Source: Flavobacteriales bacterium UBA1993 (lineage in GTDB: Bacteria > Bacteroidota > Bacteroidia > Flavobacteriales_G > Salibacteraceae). From it: 23,646 bases of DNA. The stretch lies in the NCBI GenBank assembly GCA_002336485.1, contig DDCZ01000019.1:23262-46907 (forward strand), read 5' to 3'. Positions 16,264 through 23,646 of the stretch are shown here, one piece after another. Under the pieces are notes generated by a model that saw only the letters and a program-made list of their open reading frames with translations, was not told the DNA's origin and made no database searches. Within the stretch, counting starts at the first letter, position 1, and every line of letters begins with the position of its first letter. A program made the position numbers and the translations under genes.

Positions 16264-16655
16264 TGGCTATTCGATCCAGAAATAAGGTAAGTGTAAGTTT
16301 CAGCATGTCCAGCATGACGGACATTGTCTTTCTGCTACTGATCTTTTTCATAATCCTTTCGACCCTCGTTTCGCCCTATGGTGTAAAGGTAGATCTACCG
16401 ACGGGTAAGGTGCACACAAAGGATCATCCGAAAATTGATGTTACGATTAACCCCGATTTGAGCTACACTATTAATGGCCAACTTACACCAAAGGAATCCA
16501 TCGCCAGTGACCTTCGTCGCCGTAAAGATGAGGTGGATAAACCAACGCTTATACTTCATGTAGACCAGTCCATCCCAACGGGTGAAACTGTTAATTTCTT
16601 GTCAGTCGCAAAAGAAAGTGGCTTTAGCATCGTTATTGCTACTGATCCAAAGTAA
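16263..16655 (+). CDS. exbD: ExbD / TolR family biopolymer transport protein
   Basis: ExbD is the second component of the ExbB-ExbD proton-driven motor. The 130-residue protein has a short cytoplasmic N-terminus, one membrane helix (about 18-38), and a periplasmic domain. The essential acidic residue is visible as Asp20 in SSMTDIVFLLLIFFIIL. The periplasmic part (VKVDLPTG..., PTLILHVDQSIPTGETVNFL) matches the family. The start codon overlaps the exbB stop by one base and its own stop overlaps the tonB start in the same way. Confidence 0.93.
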   Translation: MAIRSRNKVSVSFSMSSMTDIVFLLLIFFIILSTLVSPYGVKVDLPTGKVHTKDHPKIDVTINPDLSYTINGQLTPKESIASDLRRRKDEVDKPTLILHVDQSIPTGETVNFLSVAKESGFSIVIATDPK

Positions 16656-17425
16656 TGAAGAAGCAAAAAGACGATAAACGAAAAGGGATTATTGGAACAA
16701 TTGTATTCCATCTTGTACTGCTTGTAATATTCCTTTTCACTGGGCTCACCATGCCCGTACCAATTCCTGATGACTCTCCCATGCCTATTCAATTAGACCT
16801 TGGAAACACAGAGTTTGGATCAGGTGATGAACAGCCACAAAGCACACAAGTGCCGGAAGTTGTTGAGCCAATTTCAGAACCTGTCGAGACCACGCCAACT
16901 GAAGCCGTTGAAGAATTAGCGACTCAGGAAGTTGAGTCGGCGATGACAACTCCGGAAAAGCCAGTGGAAAAACCAGTTGAGGAGAAAAAACCAGAACTTG
17001 AAAATCGACTGAAAAACGCCCTTTCAAAGCTTAAGACAAACACCGATAATTCCAGTCAGGGCCAAGGAAGTTCAGACCAGGCAGGTGATCACGGGAAGCC
17101 GGATGGATCTCCTGATGGTAGCTCAATGAATGGCACGGCGGTTGGCGGTGGAATGGCTCTAACAGGATTTGGTGGTCGGGGCTTTCGAGATCGACCTCGA
17201 GTCAAGGGAAATTGGCAAGAAAGCGGTGTCATCGTTGTTGAGGTCATCTTTGATCGATACGGAAAGTACGTGCGTGCTACGAGCGGTGTGCGTGGAACAA
17301 CAATAACCAATGCTGCCATGATAAAGGCGGTAGAAGAAGCCGTTCGTAAAGCGACCATTGATCCGGACCCTGATGGGCCAGCGGAAAAGAAGGGTGAAAT
17401 CAAATTCGTCTTTTCACTGGAATGA
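16655..17425 (+). CDS. TonB-like energy transducer
   Basis: The 256-residue protein has TonB architecture: a basic cytoplasmic N-terminus and one membrane helix (about 11-32) with His19 at the fourth position after Thr15, resembling the S-x3-H motif of TonB. Next come a Pro/Glu-rich periplasmic linker (about 50-115, with repeated PVE/PEK units), a Gly/Ser-rich stretch, and a C-terminal domain (about 180-256) containing GVIVVEVIFDRYGKYV and ending IKFVFSLE, similar to TonB C-terminal domains. It would carry energy from ExbB/ExbD to outer-membrane transporters. The C-terminal domain is divergent, so a TolA-like role cannot be excluded. The start overlaps exbD (TAATG) and the stop overlaps folC (ATGA). 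Confidence 0.85.
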   Translation: MKKQKDDKRKGIIGTIVFHLVLLVIFLFTGLTMPVPIPDDSPMPIQLDLGNTEFGSGDEQPQSTQVPEVVEPISEPVETTPTEAVEELATQEVESAMTTPEKPVEKPVEEKKPELENRLKNALSKLKTNTDNSSQGQGSSDQAGDHGKPDGSPDGSSMNGTAVGGGMALTGFGGRGFRDRPRVKGNWQESGVIVVEVIFDRYGKYVRATSGVRGTTITNAAMIKAVEEAVRKATIDPDPDGPAEKKGEIKFVFSLE

Positions 17426-18651
17426 CGTATCACGAAACGCTGGATTACCTATATCAGCAGCTTCCAATGTATCAACGCATCGGAAAAGCTGCGTACAAAG
17501 CCGATCTGCAATCAACCATAGATTTAATGAAGCTCCTTGACGCTCCTGAAAAGGGCTTTAAGAGCATTCATGTGGCTGGAACAAATGGGAAGGGCTCAAC
17601 GTCGCATTTAGTTGCCTCAATCTTTCAGGAGGCAGGCTATAAAACTGGCCTTTATACATCGCCTCATCTCATTGACTTTCGCGAGCGAATCAAGATCAAT
17701 GGGGAGATGATTCCTGAGGAACGCGTCACCCAATTTGTTGAATCAAAAAAGGCGGCATTCAGCGAAATGGATCTTAGCTTTTTTGAATGGAGTGTAGGAT
17801 TGGCGTTTGATTATTTCAGGTCTGAATCGGTAGATATAGCCATTGTCGAAGTAGGAATGGGAGGCCGTCTAGACTCCACGAACGTGCTGAATCCTGAACT
17901 ATCCATTATTACAAACATTGGCAGTGATCATAGCCAATACTTGGGCGATACGGTGGGGAAAATCGCACAGGAAAAAGCAGGTATAATAAAAAAGAATGTC
18001 CCCGTTGTTATTGGCCGGTCGCAACGAGAAACGGAAGGCATATTTCGCAAAATATCACTCCATCAGGATGCGCCAATCATCTTCGCCGACCATCACTTTC
18101 CCGATGAATTTCCGCGATCGCCATTAAAGGGAAACTATCAGAAAGAAAACTTCCAAACAACGTTGGTTGCTGCTCAGCATTTGAAGCAGCAAGGTTGGAA
18201 TCTAACGGAAGAGCATATTTCAAATGGCTTCGAAAACGTAGTTAAGAATACCAACCTACGTGGAAGATGGGAAACGCTGCAAGAGTCGCCAAAAGTTATA
18301 TGCGACGTTGCGCACAATGTTGAAGGCTTAACGATAATCATGGACCAATTGCAAGCCATGCCTAGACACGAGCTTCACCTTGTCCTCGGTTTTGTGAACG
18401 ATAAAAACGTATCCGACATTCTTACATTGATTCCGAAAGACGCCATTCTATATCTCTGTGAACCAAGTATTCCGCGAGCGTTGCGAATCGATAAATTGGT
18501 GCAACTGGCAAGTGATTGCGATTTAAAACACACCTCATATAATGATGTTGCTTCTGCAGTGGATGCAGCTCAATCGGCATCCGTAGCGCAGGATGTGATT
18601 TTCGTTGGAGGAAGTACGTTTGTTGTGGCCGACCTACTCAGCACGAAGTAA
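17422..18651 (+). CDS. folC: Bifunctional dihydrofolate / folylpolyglutamate synthase
   Basis: FolC adds glutamate to dihydropteroate and then lengthens the glutamate tail of reduced folates, in the cytoplasm, using ATP. The 409-residue protein has the P-loop GTNGKGS (53-59), TSPHLIDFRERIKING, EVGMGGRLDSTNV, TNIGSDHSQYLG, EKAGIIK and CDVAHNVEG, all FolC hallmarks in the usual order. Its ATG overlaps the stop of the TonB-like gene (ATGA), so it is translated from the same message as exbB-exbD-tonB. Its last 18 bp overlap the 3' end of the convergent SGNH-like gene. Confidence 0.94.
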   Translation: MTYHETLDYLYQQLPMYQRIGKAAYKADLQSTIDLMKLLDAPEKGFKSIHVAGTNGKGSTSHLVASIFQEAGYKTGLYTSPHLIDFRERIKINGEMIPEERVTQFVESKKAAFSEMDLSFFEWSVGLAFDYFRSESVDIAIVEVGMGGRLDSTNVLNPELSIITNIGSDHSQYLGDTVGKIAQEKAGIIKKNVPVVIGRSQRETEGIFRKISLHQDAPIIFADHHFPDEFPRSPLKGNYQKENFQTTLVAAQHLKQQGWNLTEEHISNGFENVVKNTNLRGRWETLQESPKVICDVAHNVEGLTIIMDQLQAMPRHELHLVLGFVNDKNVSDILTLIPKDAILYLCEPSIPRALRIDKLVQLASDCDLKHTSYNDVASAVDAAQSASVAQDVIFVGGSTFVVADLLSTK

Positions 18652-19599
18652 CCCTAACTCCTCGAGGTCATCAATTAGCTCCCGATTGAATCTATCCACG
18701 CCCGGCTGTCGCATATGGTGCGGATCATAAAACACTGAATCTGGATAAGGGATGTGGAACGAATCGTTGTAGTTTAACTGATGTTCTGCGGACATATCAA
18801 GCAATTGAGCGCGCGCTTTTTTATTTAGAAAAACCAACTCAGAATACTTTTCTGTTACCGGAGTTTCTACAAAAATCAATCGAGCATCGGCTTCTTGAAC
18901 CAACTCCACCATCTCTAAAAGCGCTTCTTTTTGAAAAGATTTTATTCCCATGATGCGCGGCGATTCCCGCTCAAAACTTCCATCATAAATTTTTGATTTT
19001 TGATACTCACAGTAGCCTCCCCTCAGGTATAGACTTCCATTGTAAATGCTATCCTCAACGCTATTATCATAATCAGAGAAACCCAAAAACGAATCAAAGG
19101 CATTTGCAGCCAGTGTATTATAGCTATGAATCCTGTTCAACCGCAAACTCATCTCAATCTTGTCTAAATTGAATGGTGTTTTTGGTAAAATATCTAGCTG
19201 AGAACTTAATCCATCGTTGGAAAGGGTATTTGGGAAGGTTTCTATGATGACCAACTTGGGATTTAAATCAGCGAGGTATCTCTTCAGAAGATAATATGAC
19301 TGGACGGGTGTTTGGCCGCTCGACCCAAGATTGAAGAGACTATAACCCCGTTCTTCAAATATTCTTGGATCGAATCCGCGATAGGCGTGCGACGACCCAC
19401 ACACAAGCACATCAACGTCCTTGAAATTATGCACATCTTGGAATCGAGTAAAGGTTTGTCCATTCGCGTTGAAAAGAACATAGGACACATTTTTATGCAT
19501 CCACTTTGGCCCGAATAAGCCTGTAAGCCCAGCACTAGCGACCCAAATTACACATGCAAACACTGTGAATCCTATCAAATCTTTAAACAGTCTTATCAT
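18634..19599 (-). CDS. SGNH-hydrolase-like partner of an MBOAT acyltransferase
   Basis: The 321-residue protein has an N-terminal membrane anchor (about 7-27, FTVFACVIWVASAGL) and an extracytoplasmic domain. Block I reads VLVCGSSHAYRGFDP, with Ser70 as the likely nucleophile. NLGSSGQTP follows, and there is a C-terminal DPHHMRQPG in which Asp292 and His295 form the DxxH of SGNH esterases. Such proteins paired with MBOAT enzymes (compare AlgJ/AlgX, PatB, DltD) take an acyl group on the outside of the membrane and pass it to a glycan. Its start overlaps the MBOAT stop by one base (TGATG), so the two are coupled. The glycan that is modified is not indicated by any neighbour. Confidence 0.82.
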   Translation of the reverse strand: MIRLFKDLIGFTVFACVIWVASAGLTGLFGPKWMHKNVSYVLFNANGQTFTRFQDVHNFKDVDVLVCGSSHAYRGFDPRIFEERGYSLFNLGSSGQTPVQSYYLLKRYLADLNPKLVIIETFPNTLSNDGLSSQLDILPKTPFNLDKIEMSLRLNRIHSYNTLAANAFDSFLGFSDYDNSVEDSIYNGSLYLRGGYCEYQKSKIYDGSFERESPRIMGIKSFQKEALLEMVELVQEADARLIFVETPVTEKYSELVFLNKKARAQLLDMSAEHQLNYNDSFHIPYPDSVFYDPHHMRQPGVDRFNRELIDDLEELGLLRAE

Positions 19600-21038
19600 C
19601 AGAATTGAAAATATATAAAGTCGGTTTTCTCAAACGCTCCGAAGAGAAGTATTAGACTAATGATGAAAGAATAGATCAACCAACGCACCATTCTGAATTT
19701 CACTTTAGACATGGAAACCGAGAATCCGTCTACACGAATGAGCCATTCGATGAATACAAAAAAGATGATAAGGGCCCAATCAACGGTTTCGAATGTCGCT
19801 TCTTTTGCGGGCAGAAAACTTTGGGTGACTGAAAGGGAAAGATAGTCGAGGGCAGATTGCAAATTCTCGGCCCGAAAAAAGACCCAAGCCACGCATGTAA
19901 GTGCAAACGTTAATAGCATCTGGAACAACTCCTTGATGCCTGGGAGTACTTTTCCTTGAGCCACGGTATCTAAATTGTTTCTGTTGGAGCCTAACAATAC
20001 GGAGGGAAGGAAATACAAGGCATTCAGTGCACCCCAAACGATAAATGTCCAGTTTGCGCCATGCCAAAACCCACTCACTATAAAAATGATCAAGACATTC
20101 CGAATGGTAGTTGTCTTAGCGCCCCTGCTACCACCCAACGGTATGTATAGGTAATCGCGAAACCATGTGCTAAGTGAAATGTGCCAACGTCGCCAAAACT
20201 CAGCCATATCTCTCGAGAAGTAAGGTGTTCGGAAGTTTGTCATCAAATCAAACCCAAGAAGGGCTGCAGAACCTATTGCTATGTCGCTGTATCCACTAAA
20301 ATCACAATAGATCTGGAATGCGAAGAACATGGCTCCCATCATAAGATCAAGACCACCAAGTGTCTCATAATTTCCAAAAACCTCATTCACCACATTGGCG
20401 CAGTTATCGGCAATCGCCATTTTTTTAAAAAGCCCCCAAAGGATCCAACGTAAGCCCTTTTTTATGTTCTCATAATTGAAGCTTCTATTGGCCCCGAACT
20501 GCGGCAACAGATGAATGGCACGCTCGATCGGGCCCGCCACCAATTGCGGAAAGAAACTAACATAGGCAAAGAAGTCAATGATATTTTTTGATGCCTTCAA
20601 GTTTTTGCGATACACATCAATGGTGTATGACAATGTCTGGAATGTGTAGAAGCTAATTCCCACGGGCAGAATGATTTCTAGCGAAGTGATATTAACCTGA
20701 AAACCAATGCTATCAGATAGAGAAGCCGCTTCTTCGATGAAAAAATTGAAGTATTTGAAAAACCCAAGTAGCCCAAGGTTTATTGTCAAACTGGCCGCAA
20801 CTAGCCATTGTCTCTTTCGATGATTATCTATGGAGTCAAGCTTCAGCCCTATCACATAGTCACTAAGGGAACTCACAATGATTAAGCTGAGAAATCGCCA
20901 ATCCCACCAGCCATAAAAAACATAGCTGGCGATCAGGAGAAATGCATTTTGCGCACCTCGGTACTTTCCAAGAACGTTCCAATAGATCATTAGAACTATT
21001 GGTAAAAAGACTAGGTATTCAATTGAGTTAAATAACAC
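19599..21038 (-). CDS. MBOAT family membrane O-acyltransferase (AlgI/PatA-like)
   Basis: MBOAT proteins of this type move an acyl group, usually acetyl, from cytoplasmic acyl-CoA across the inner membrane for O-acylation of an exported glycan. The 479-residue protein starts MLFNSIEYLVFLPIVLMIYW, a typical N-terminus for this family, from GTG 21038. It has about ten membrane segments, the AlgI-like motifs LLGFFKYFNFF, LPVGISFYTFQTLSY, FFPQLVAGPIERA and CDFSGYSDIAIG, and the two conserved histidines: His286 in EFWRRWHISLSTWFRDY and catalytic His326 in SGFWHGANWTF. The adjoining SGNH-like gene is its expected transferase partner. No alginate or capsule genes are present here. Confidence 0.92.
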   Translation of the reverse strand: MLFNSIEYLVFLPIVLMIYWNVLGKYRGAQNAFLLIASYVFYGWWDWRFLSLIIVSSLSDYVIGLKLDSIDNHRKRQWLVAASLTINLGLLGFFKYFNFFIEEAASLSDSIGFQVNITSLEIILPVGISFYTFQTLSYTIDVYRKNLKASKNIIDFFAYVSFFPQLVAGPIERAIHLLPQFGANRSFNYENIKKGLRWILWGLFKKMAIADNCANVVNEVFGNYETLGGLDLMMGAMFFAFQIYCDFSGYSDIAIGSAALLGFDLMTNFRTPYFSRDMAEFWRRWHISLSTWFRDYLYIPLGGSRGAKTTTIRNVLIIFIVSGFWHGANWTFIVWGALNALYFLPSVLLGSNRNNLDTVAQGKVLPGIKELFQMLLTFALTCVAWVFFRAENLQSALDYLSLSVTQSFLPAKEATFETVDWALIIFFVFIEWLIRVDGFSVSMSKVKFRMVRWLIYSFIISLILLFGAFEKTDFIYFQF

Positions 21039-21176
21039 GGCTCGGGTTCGAGGCTCAATATTAAGCCTAGAAAAAAAGACTAATACAGGAATCGCACTTA
21101 AGTTTTCAACCCTAGAGGCAATGAATCGCCCTATTTAACATTGTATATCACTCCATATTTTGATTGCGCATTGAAC

Positions 21177-21207
21177 AAAAAAAGGCCAACCCCTTTCGGA
21201 ATCGGCC
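21177..21207 (-). terminator. Rho-independent terminator of the vWA gene
   Basis: On the minus strand a 10 bp stem with some G-T pairs (GGCCGATTCC / GGGGTTGGCC) closes on a GAAA tetraloop and is followed by seven T. It starts about 30 bp after the vWA gene stop codon and separates that gene from the downstream MBOAT gene. Confidence 0.85.
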
Positions 21208-21237
21208 ATTTTCAAAATACCGCTTTTTATCCCTGCA

Positions 21238-23166
21238 CTACCGAGCAGCGGTAGAATTCCGGTCCAACAACTCTGCGCTCTTCATCAGCTGCACACACTC
21301 TCTTCGATATCCTTCTTTGTCCTTTCCAATTGCCGATTCTGCTTGGGAAATGACTGAAGCATAGGTAGCAGCGCCGGTGTATTTCGAATCTTTTAGCAGC
21401 ATTCCGAATTGCGCCATTGCTGATGACCATTTCAAGTTATCAGAAGCGTTCTCCATTGATTTTGAGCCGCGCTTCACAACGTGGGTCATAAGTTTGCTCG
21501 CATCGCCATCAGGCTCCTTGTATCGCAGCTTAACAGTAACCAATTCATCGCTCAACACTGGTGCCAACGGCTTTACTTCTTTCTGATACTTCAATGCATC
21601 TACGTTCTTTGAGCTCTTTCCAAAAGGCACAATTTCATACAACGCCGTGACTACGTGAGACACGCCCATTTCGCCTGCGTCTTTGCGATCATCGTTGAAG
21701 TCTTCTTTGGCCAACATTCGATTTTCATACCCGATTAACCTGTACTCAGCCACATTGGAAGGGTTAAATTCAATCTGAAGTTTTACGTCTTTGGCAACGG
21801 CAAACATGGTTCCTCCAAACTCGTTTACGAGCGTCTTTTTCGCTTCCGTGATATTGTCTATGTATGCGTAGTTACCGTTTCCTTTATCGGCAAGGATCTC
21901 CATTTTCGAATCCTTGTAGTTACCCATTCCAAAACCCAATACGGTTAGAAAAACACCCTGGTCACGCTTCGATTCAATCAATGTTTCCATCTCACCATCG
22001 CTTGATGCACCTACATTGAAATCACCATCGGTGGCCAAAACGATGCGATTATTCCCGTCCTTGACCAAGTTTTCCTGCGCCACTTTGTAGGCCAGTTTTA
22101 TTCCAGCACCTCCTGCCGTAGAACCGCCCGCATTTAAGTTATCAATGGCCTCAAAAATGGCTTGCTTGTCATCTCCGCTTGTTGGTTCCAAGACCAAGCC
22201 TGCAGCACCCGCATATACCACAATAGCCACCCGATCTTCCTTTCGCATTTGCTGCACCAACATTTTCATGGACGACTTCAAAAGCGGTAGCTTGTTTTGA
22301 CTATTCATAGATCCAGAAACATCAATGAGAAACACCAAGTTTGATGGTGGTAGTTTGTCATGGTCCATGTCTTTTGCTTTGATACCGATGTGCAATATTT
22401 GGTGCTCAGCATTCCACGGCGCATTCGACACTTCGGTAAACACGCTCACAGGATCCTTTCCTCGAGGAGCATCGTAATCGTAATCAAAGTAATTGATCAC
22501 CTCCTCTACCCTAACAGCGTCTGCAGGTGGCAGCGAGCCATTGTTTATGAATCTGCGCACATTTGAGTAGGATGCGCGATCAACATCAATGGAAAACGTG
22601 CTTAATGGCTCCGCTTGTGCCAAGTGAAAATCGTTCTCAGCAATTTCAGAATAGGACTCCGTATTCGCATACCCTCGATGCGCATCCGGCATTGTTACTG
22701 AATAACTCGTATTTCCCATTCGCTTGCTCTTGTAGTTTGCATCTATTGCAACAACCTCGTATGAGGTGTTGGATAAAATCTGTCCACTCGAAATTTCATC
22801 CAGACTGAATTCCAGTGGTTTTTCCATGGCGATTGCACCGCCTGAGTCTAATTCTTCCTCTGGTTTAATTCCAGCATAAGCCATTTCAATTTTGACAAAA
22901 GTCGCTGTGGCTGCAACGGCTATATCTTTCATTCCATTTCTTCGCACAAGAACGTGCTTCACCTTATCATGTGACTCTAGTACAAAGAGGCCATCCTTGT
23001 CTGACTGGGTGTTTTCGAGCGTATCTGCCTGATTAATAACCAGAGCGAAAGCTATTGGATTTCCATGTGGATCATTCACCTGGCCTTTTAGGATGTGGCT
23101 ATTCTTTTGGCTCATTCCCACCAAGGAAATGAAGCAAAATGTGAGAAATAAGCTGAGCGTCTTCAT
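21238..23166 (-). CDS. Secreted von Willebrand factor A domain protein (YfbK-like)
   Basis: The 642-residue protein has a signal peptide (MKTLSLFLTFCFISLVGMSQ) and a carboxypeptidase-regulatory-like beta domain at about 24-95 (HILKGQVNDPHGNPIAFALV). An intermediate region leads into the vWF N-terminal domain at about 175-250 (PLSTFSIDVDRASYSNVRRF, VRVEEVINYFDYDY). The vWA domain carries an intact MIDAS metal site DVSGS (282-286), and a C-terminal DUF3520-type domain ends the protein. This is the layout of YfbK-like proteins, whose function is not settled; the vWA domain suggests metal-dependent protein binding. No lipobox or T9SS sorting domain is visible, so it is probably periplasmic. The frame stays open upstream to 23448, but that extension runs antisense over the sigma-factor gene and lies before the signal peptide, so ATG 23166 is used. 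Confidence 0.9.
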   Translation of the reverse strand: MKTLSLFLTFCFISLVGMSQKNSHILKGQVNDPHGNPIAFALVINQADTLENTQSDKDGLFVLESHDKVKHVLVRRNGMKDIAVAATATFVKIEMAYAGIKPEEELDSGGAIAMEKPLEFSLDEISSGQILSNTSYEVVAIDANYKSKRMGNTSYSVTMPDAHRGYANTESYSEIAENDFHLAQAEPLSTFSIDVDRASYSNVRRFINNGSLPPADAVRVEEVINYFDYDYDAPRGKDPVSVFTEVSNAPWNAEHQILHIGIKAKDMDHDKLPPSNLVFLIDVSGSMNSQNKLPLLKSSMKMLVQQMRKEDRVAIVVYAGAAGLVLEPTSGDDKQAIFEAIDNLNAGGSTAGGAGIKLAYKVAQENLVKDGNNRIVLATDGDFNVGASSDGEMETLIESKRDQGVFLTVLGFGMGNYKDSKMEILADKGNGNYAYIDNITEAKKTLVNEFGGTMFAVAKDVKLQIEFNPSNVAEYRLIGYENRMLAKEDFNDDRKDAGEMGVSHVVTALYEIVPFGKSSKNVDALKYQKEVKPLAPVLSDELVTVKLRYKEPDGDASKLMTHVVKRGSKSMENASDNLKWSSAMAQFGMLLKDSKYTGAATYASVISQAESAIGKDKEGYRRECVQLMKSAELLDRNSTAAR

Positions 23167-23173
23167 AGTCGTG

Positions 23174-23181
23174 TAATTTTG
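23174..23181 (+). promoter_or_regulatory. Putative -7 promoter element for the sigma-factor gene
   Basis: TAATTTTG matches TAnnTTTG exactly, 28 bp before the sigma-factor ATG and within the 43 bp between the two divergent start codons. No TTG lies at the -33 distance. Confidence 0.4.
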
Positions 23182-23209
23182 ATGTTTGGTAGCAGGATGC
23201 ATTGACGAG

Positions 23210-23646
23210 ATGAAATCCATAAATCCAAGAAAAAAAAAGTTGAAGCACACGGAAATCATAGACATCGCAAACGCCCCTGAGCGTAGTGACGAGGAGCTTT
23301 TTTCCACGTTTATTGAAACGTCGGATAACGAGATCCTTGGGCATCTTTTCCGAAAGCACATGCCCTTGGTATTTGGTGTTTGCATGAAATATGTGGGCGA
23401 GAAATCTGCCGCACAGGATGCCTGCATGGAAGTTTTTGAACGACTCATGTCAAACCCCGTAAAATCAGAGGTAAAGAATTTCCGCGCCTATCTTTTCGTA
23501 ATGTCCCGCAATCATTGCTTGATGAAAAAGCGAGGAGAGAAGGTGATTCATGTGCCAATTTCAGAATCGGATATGGAATCTGCCATGGAAACGCATCCTA
23601 TTGATAGTACGGAACAAAATGAGAAGCTTTTAGCCAAGTGTCTAAA
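23210..23646 (+). CDS. ECF-type RNA polymerase sigma factor (3' end outside window)
   Basis: The partial protein (145 full codons visible) begins MKSINPRKKKLKHTEIIDIA. It contains a sigma-70 region 2-like helical segment: ILGHLFRKHMPLVFGVCMKY, then SAAQDACMEVFERLM (the acidic D-x-x-x-E-x-F core-binding helix) and NFRAYLFVMSRNHCLMKKRG (the -10-binding part). An acidic linker toward region 4 follows and is cut by the window end. These features match ECF sigma factors of Bacteroidota, although the match is by pattern only. ATG 23210 is in frame; TTG 23240 is a shorter alternative. It is divergent from the vWA gene with a 43 bp gap, so the two may share control. Confidence 0.82.
   Translation, partial: MKSINPRKKKLKHTEIIDIANAPERSDEELFSTFIETSDNEILGHLFRKHMPLVFGVCMKYVGEKSAAQDACMEVFERLMSNPVKSEVKNFRAYLFVMSRNHCLMKKRGEKVIHVPISESDMESAMETHPIDSTEQNEKLLAKCL

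Noticed and set aside
21051..21068. Small inverted repeat AGGCT/AGCCT upstream of the MBOAT gene
   Set aside because: The 5 bp arms with an 8 nt loop and no T tract on the coding strand's downstream side are weak, and no function could be assigned.
23167..23448. N-terminal extension of the vWA protein by 94 residues
   Set aside because: It runs antisense across the sigma-factor gene, precedes a clean signal peptide and has no domain character.
1..23646. Search for tRNA, rRNA, CRISPR arrays, insertion sequences, phage genes and defence systems
   Set aside because: No such signatures were seen; all long reading frames match housekeeping, envelope, secretion or transport families.

Overview
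The window reads as ordinary chromosomal DNA from a gliding or type IX secretion (T9SS)-bearing member of the Bacteroidota, most likely Flavobacteriia/Flavobacteriales. The evidence is the porV-porU / gldJ-murF gene neighbourhood, a PorP/SprF-family protein, several matches to the Bacteroidota sigma factor -7 element (TAnnTTTG), and frequent GTG/TTG starts without strong Shine-Dalgarno sequences. A NhaD sodium/proton antiporter and an MscS channel suggest a marine or saline habitat. I saw no tRNA, rRNA, CRISPR array, insertion sequence or phage gene.

Layout. 1-4814 (minus): porU (T9SS sortase) followed by porV (its outer-membrane partner, cut by the window edge). 4970-9134 (plus, divergent from porU): a PorP/SprF-like outer-membrane protein, the gliding/T9SS lipoprotein gldJ, a strong hairpin terminator, and murF for cell-wall precursor synthesis. 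9139-10281 (minus): an acyl-CoA dehydrogenase, convergent with murF and divergent from anmK. 10337-11395 (plus): anmK for peptidoglycan recycling. 11496-15243 (plus): a tightly packed Glu/Leu-type dehydrogenase, mscS and nhaD, which look like one transcription unit for osmotic and sodium stress. 15244-15558: a long non-coding leader. 15559-18651 (plus): exbB-exbD-tonB-folC with start/stop overlaps at every junction. 18634-21038 (minus): an MBOAT O-acyltransferase followed by an SGNH-like partner, probably acylating an envelope or secreted glycan. 21238-23166 (minus): a secreted von Willebrand A-domain protein of the YfbK type. 23210-23646 (plus, divergent): the start of an ECF-type sigma factor, cut by the window end.

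The common theme is the cell envelope: protein secretion and surface display (PorU, PorV, PorP/SprF, GldJ), wall synthesis and recycling (MurF, AnmK), energised outer-membrane uptake (ExbB/ExbD/TonB), ion and turgor control (MscS, NhaD), glycan acylation (MBOAT/SGNH) and a sigma factor beside a surface or periplasmic vWA protein. I did not find a convincing, wholly undescribed system. The points most worth a second look are the porP/sprF gene lying between porU and gldJ, the dehydrogenase-mscS-nhaD unit, the unassigned MBOAT/SGNH pair, the sigma factor/vWA pair, and the non-coding leader before exbB. Several start codons were moved from the longest open frame to a better-supported internal start; the reason is given in each entry.
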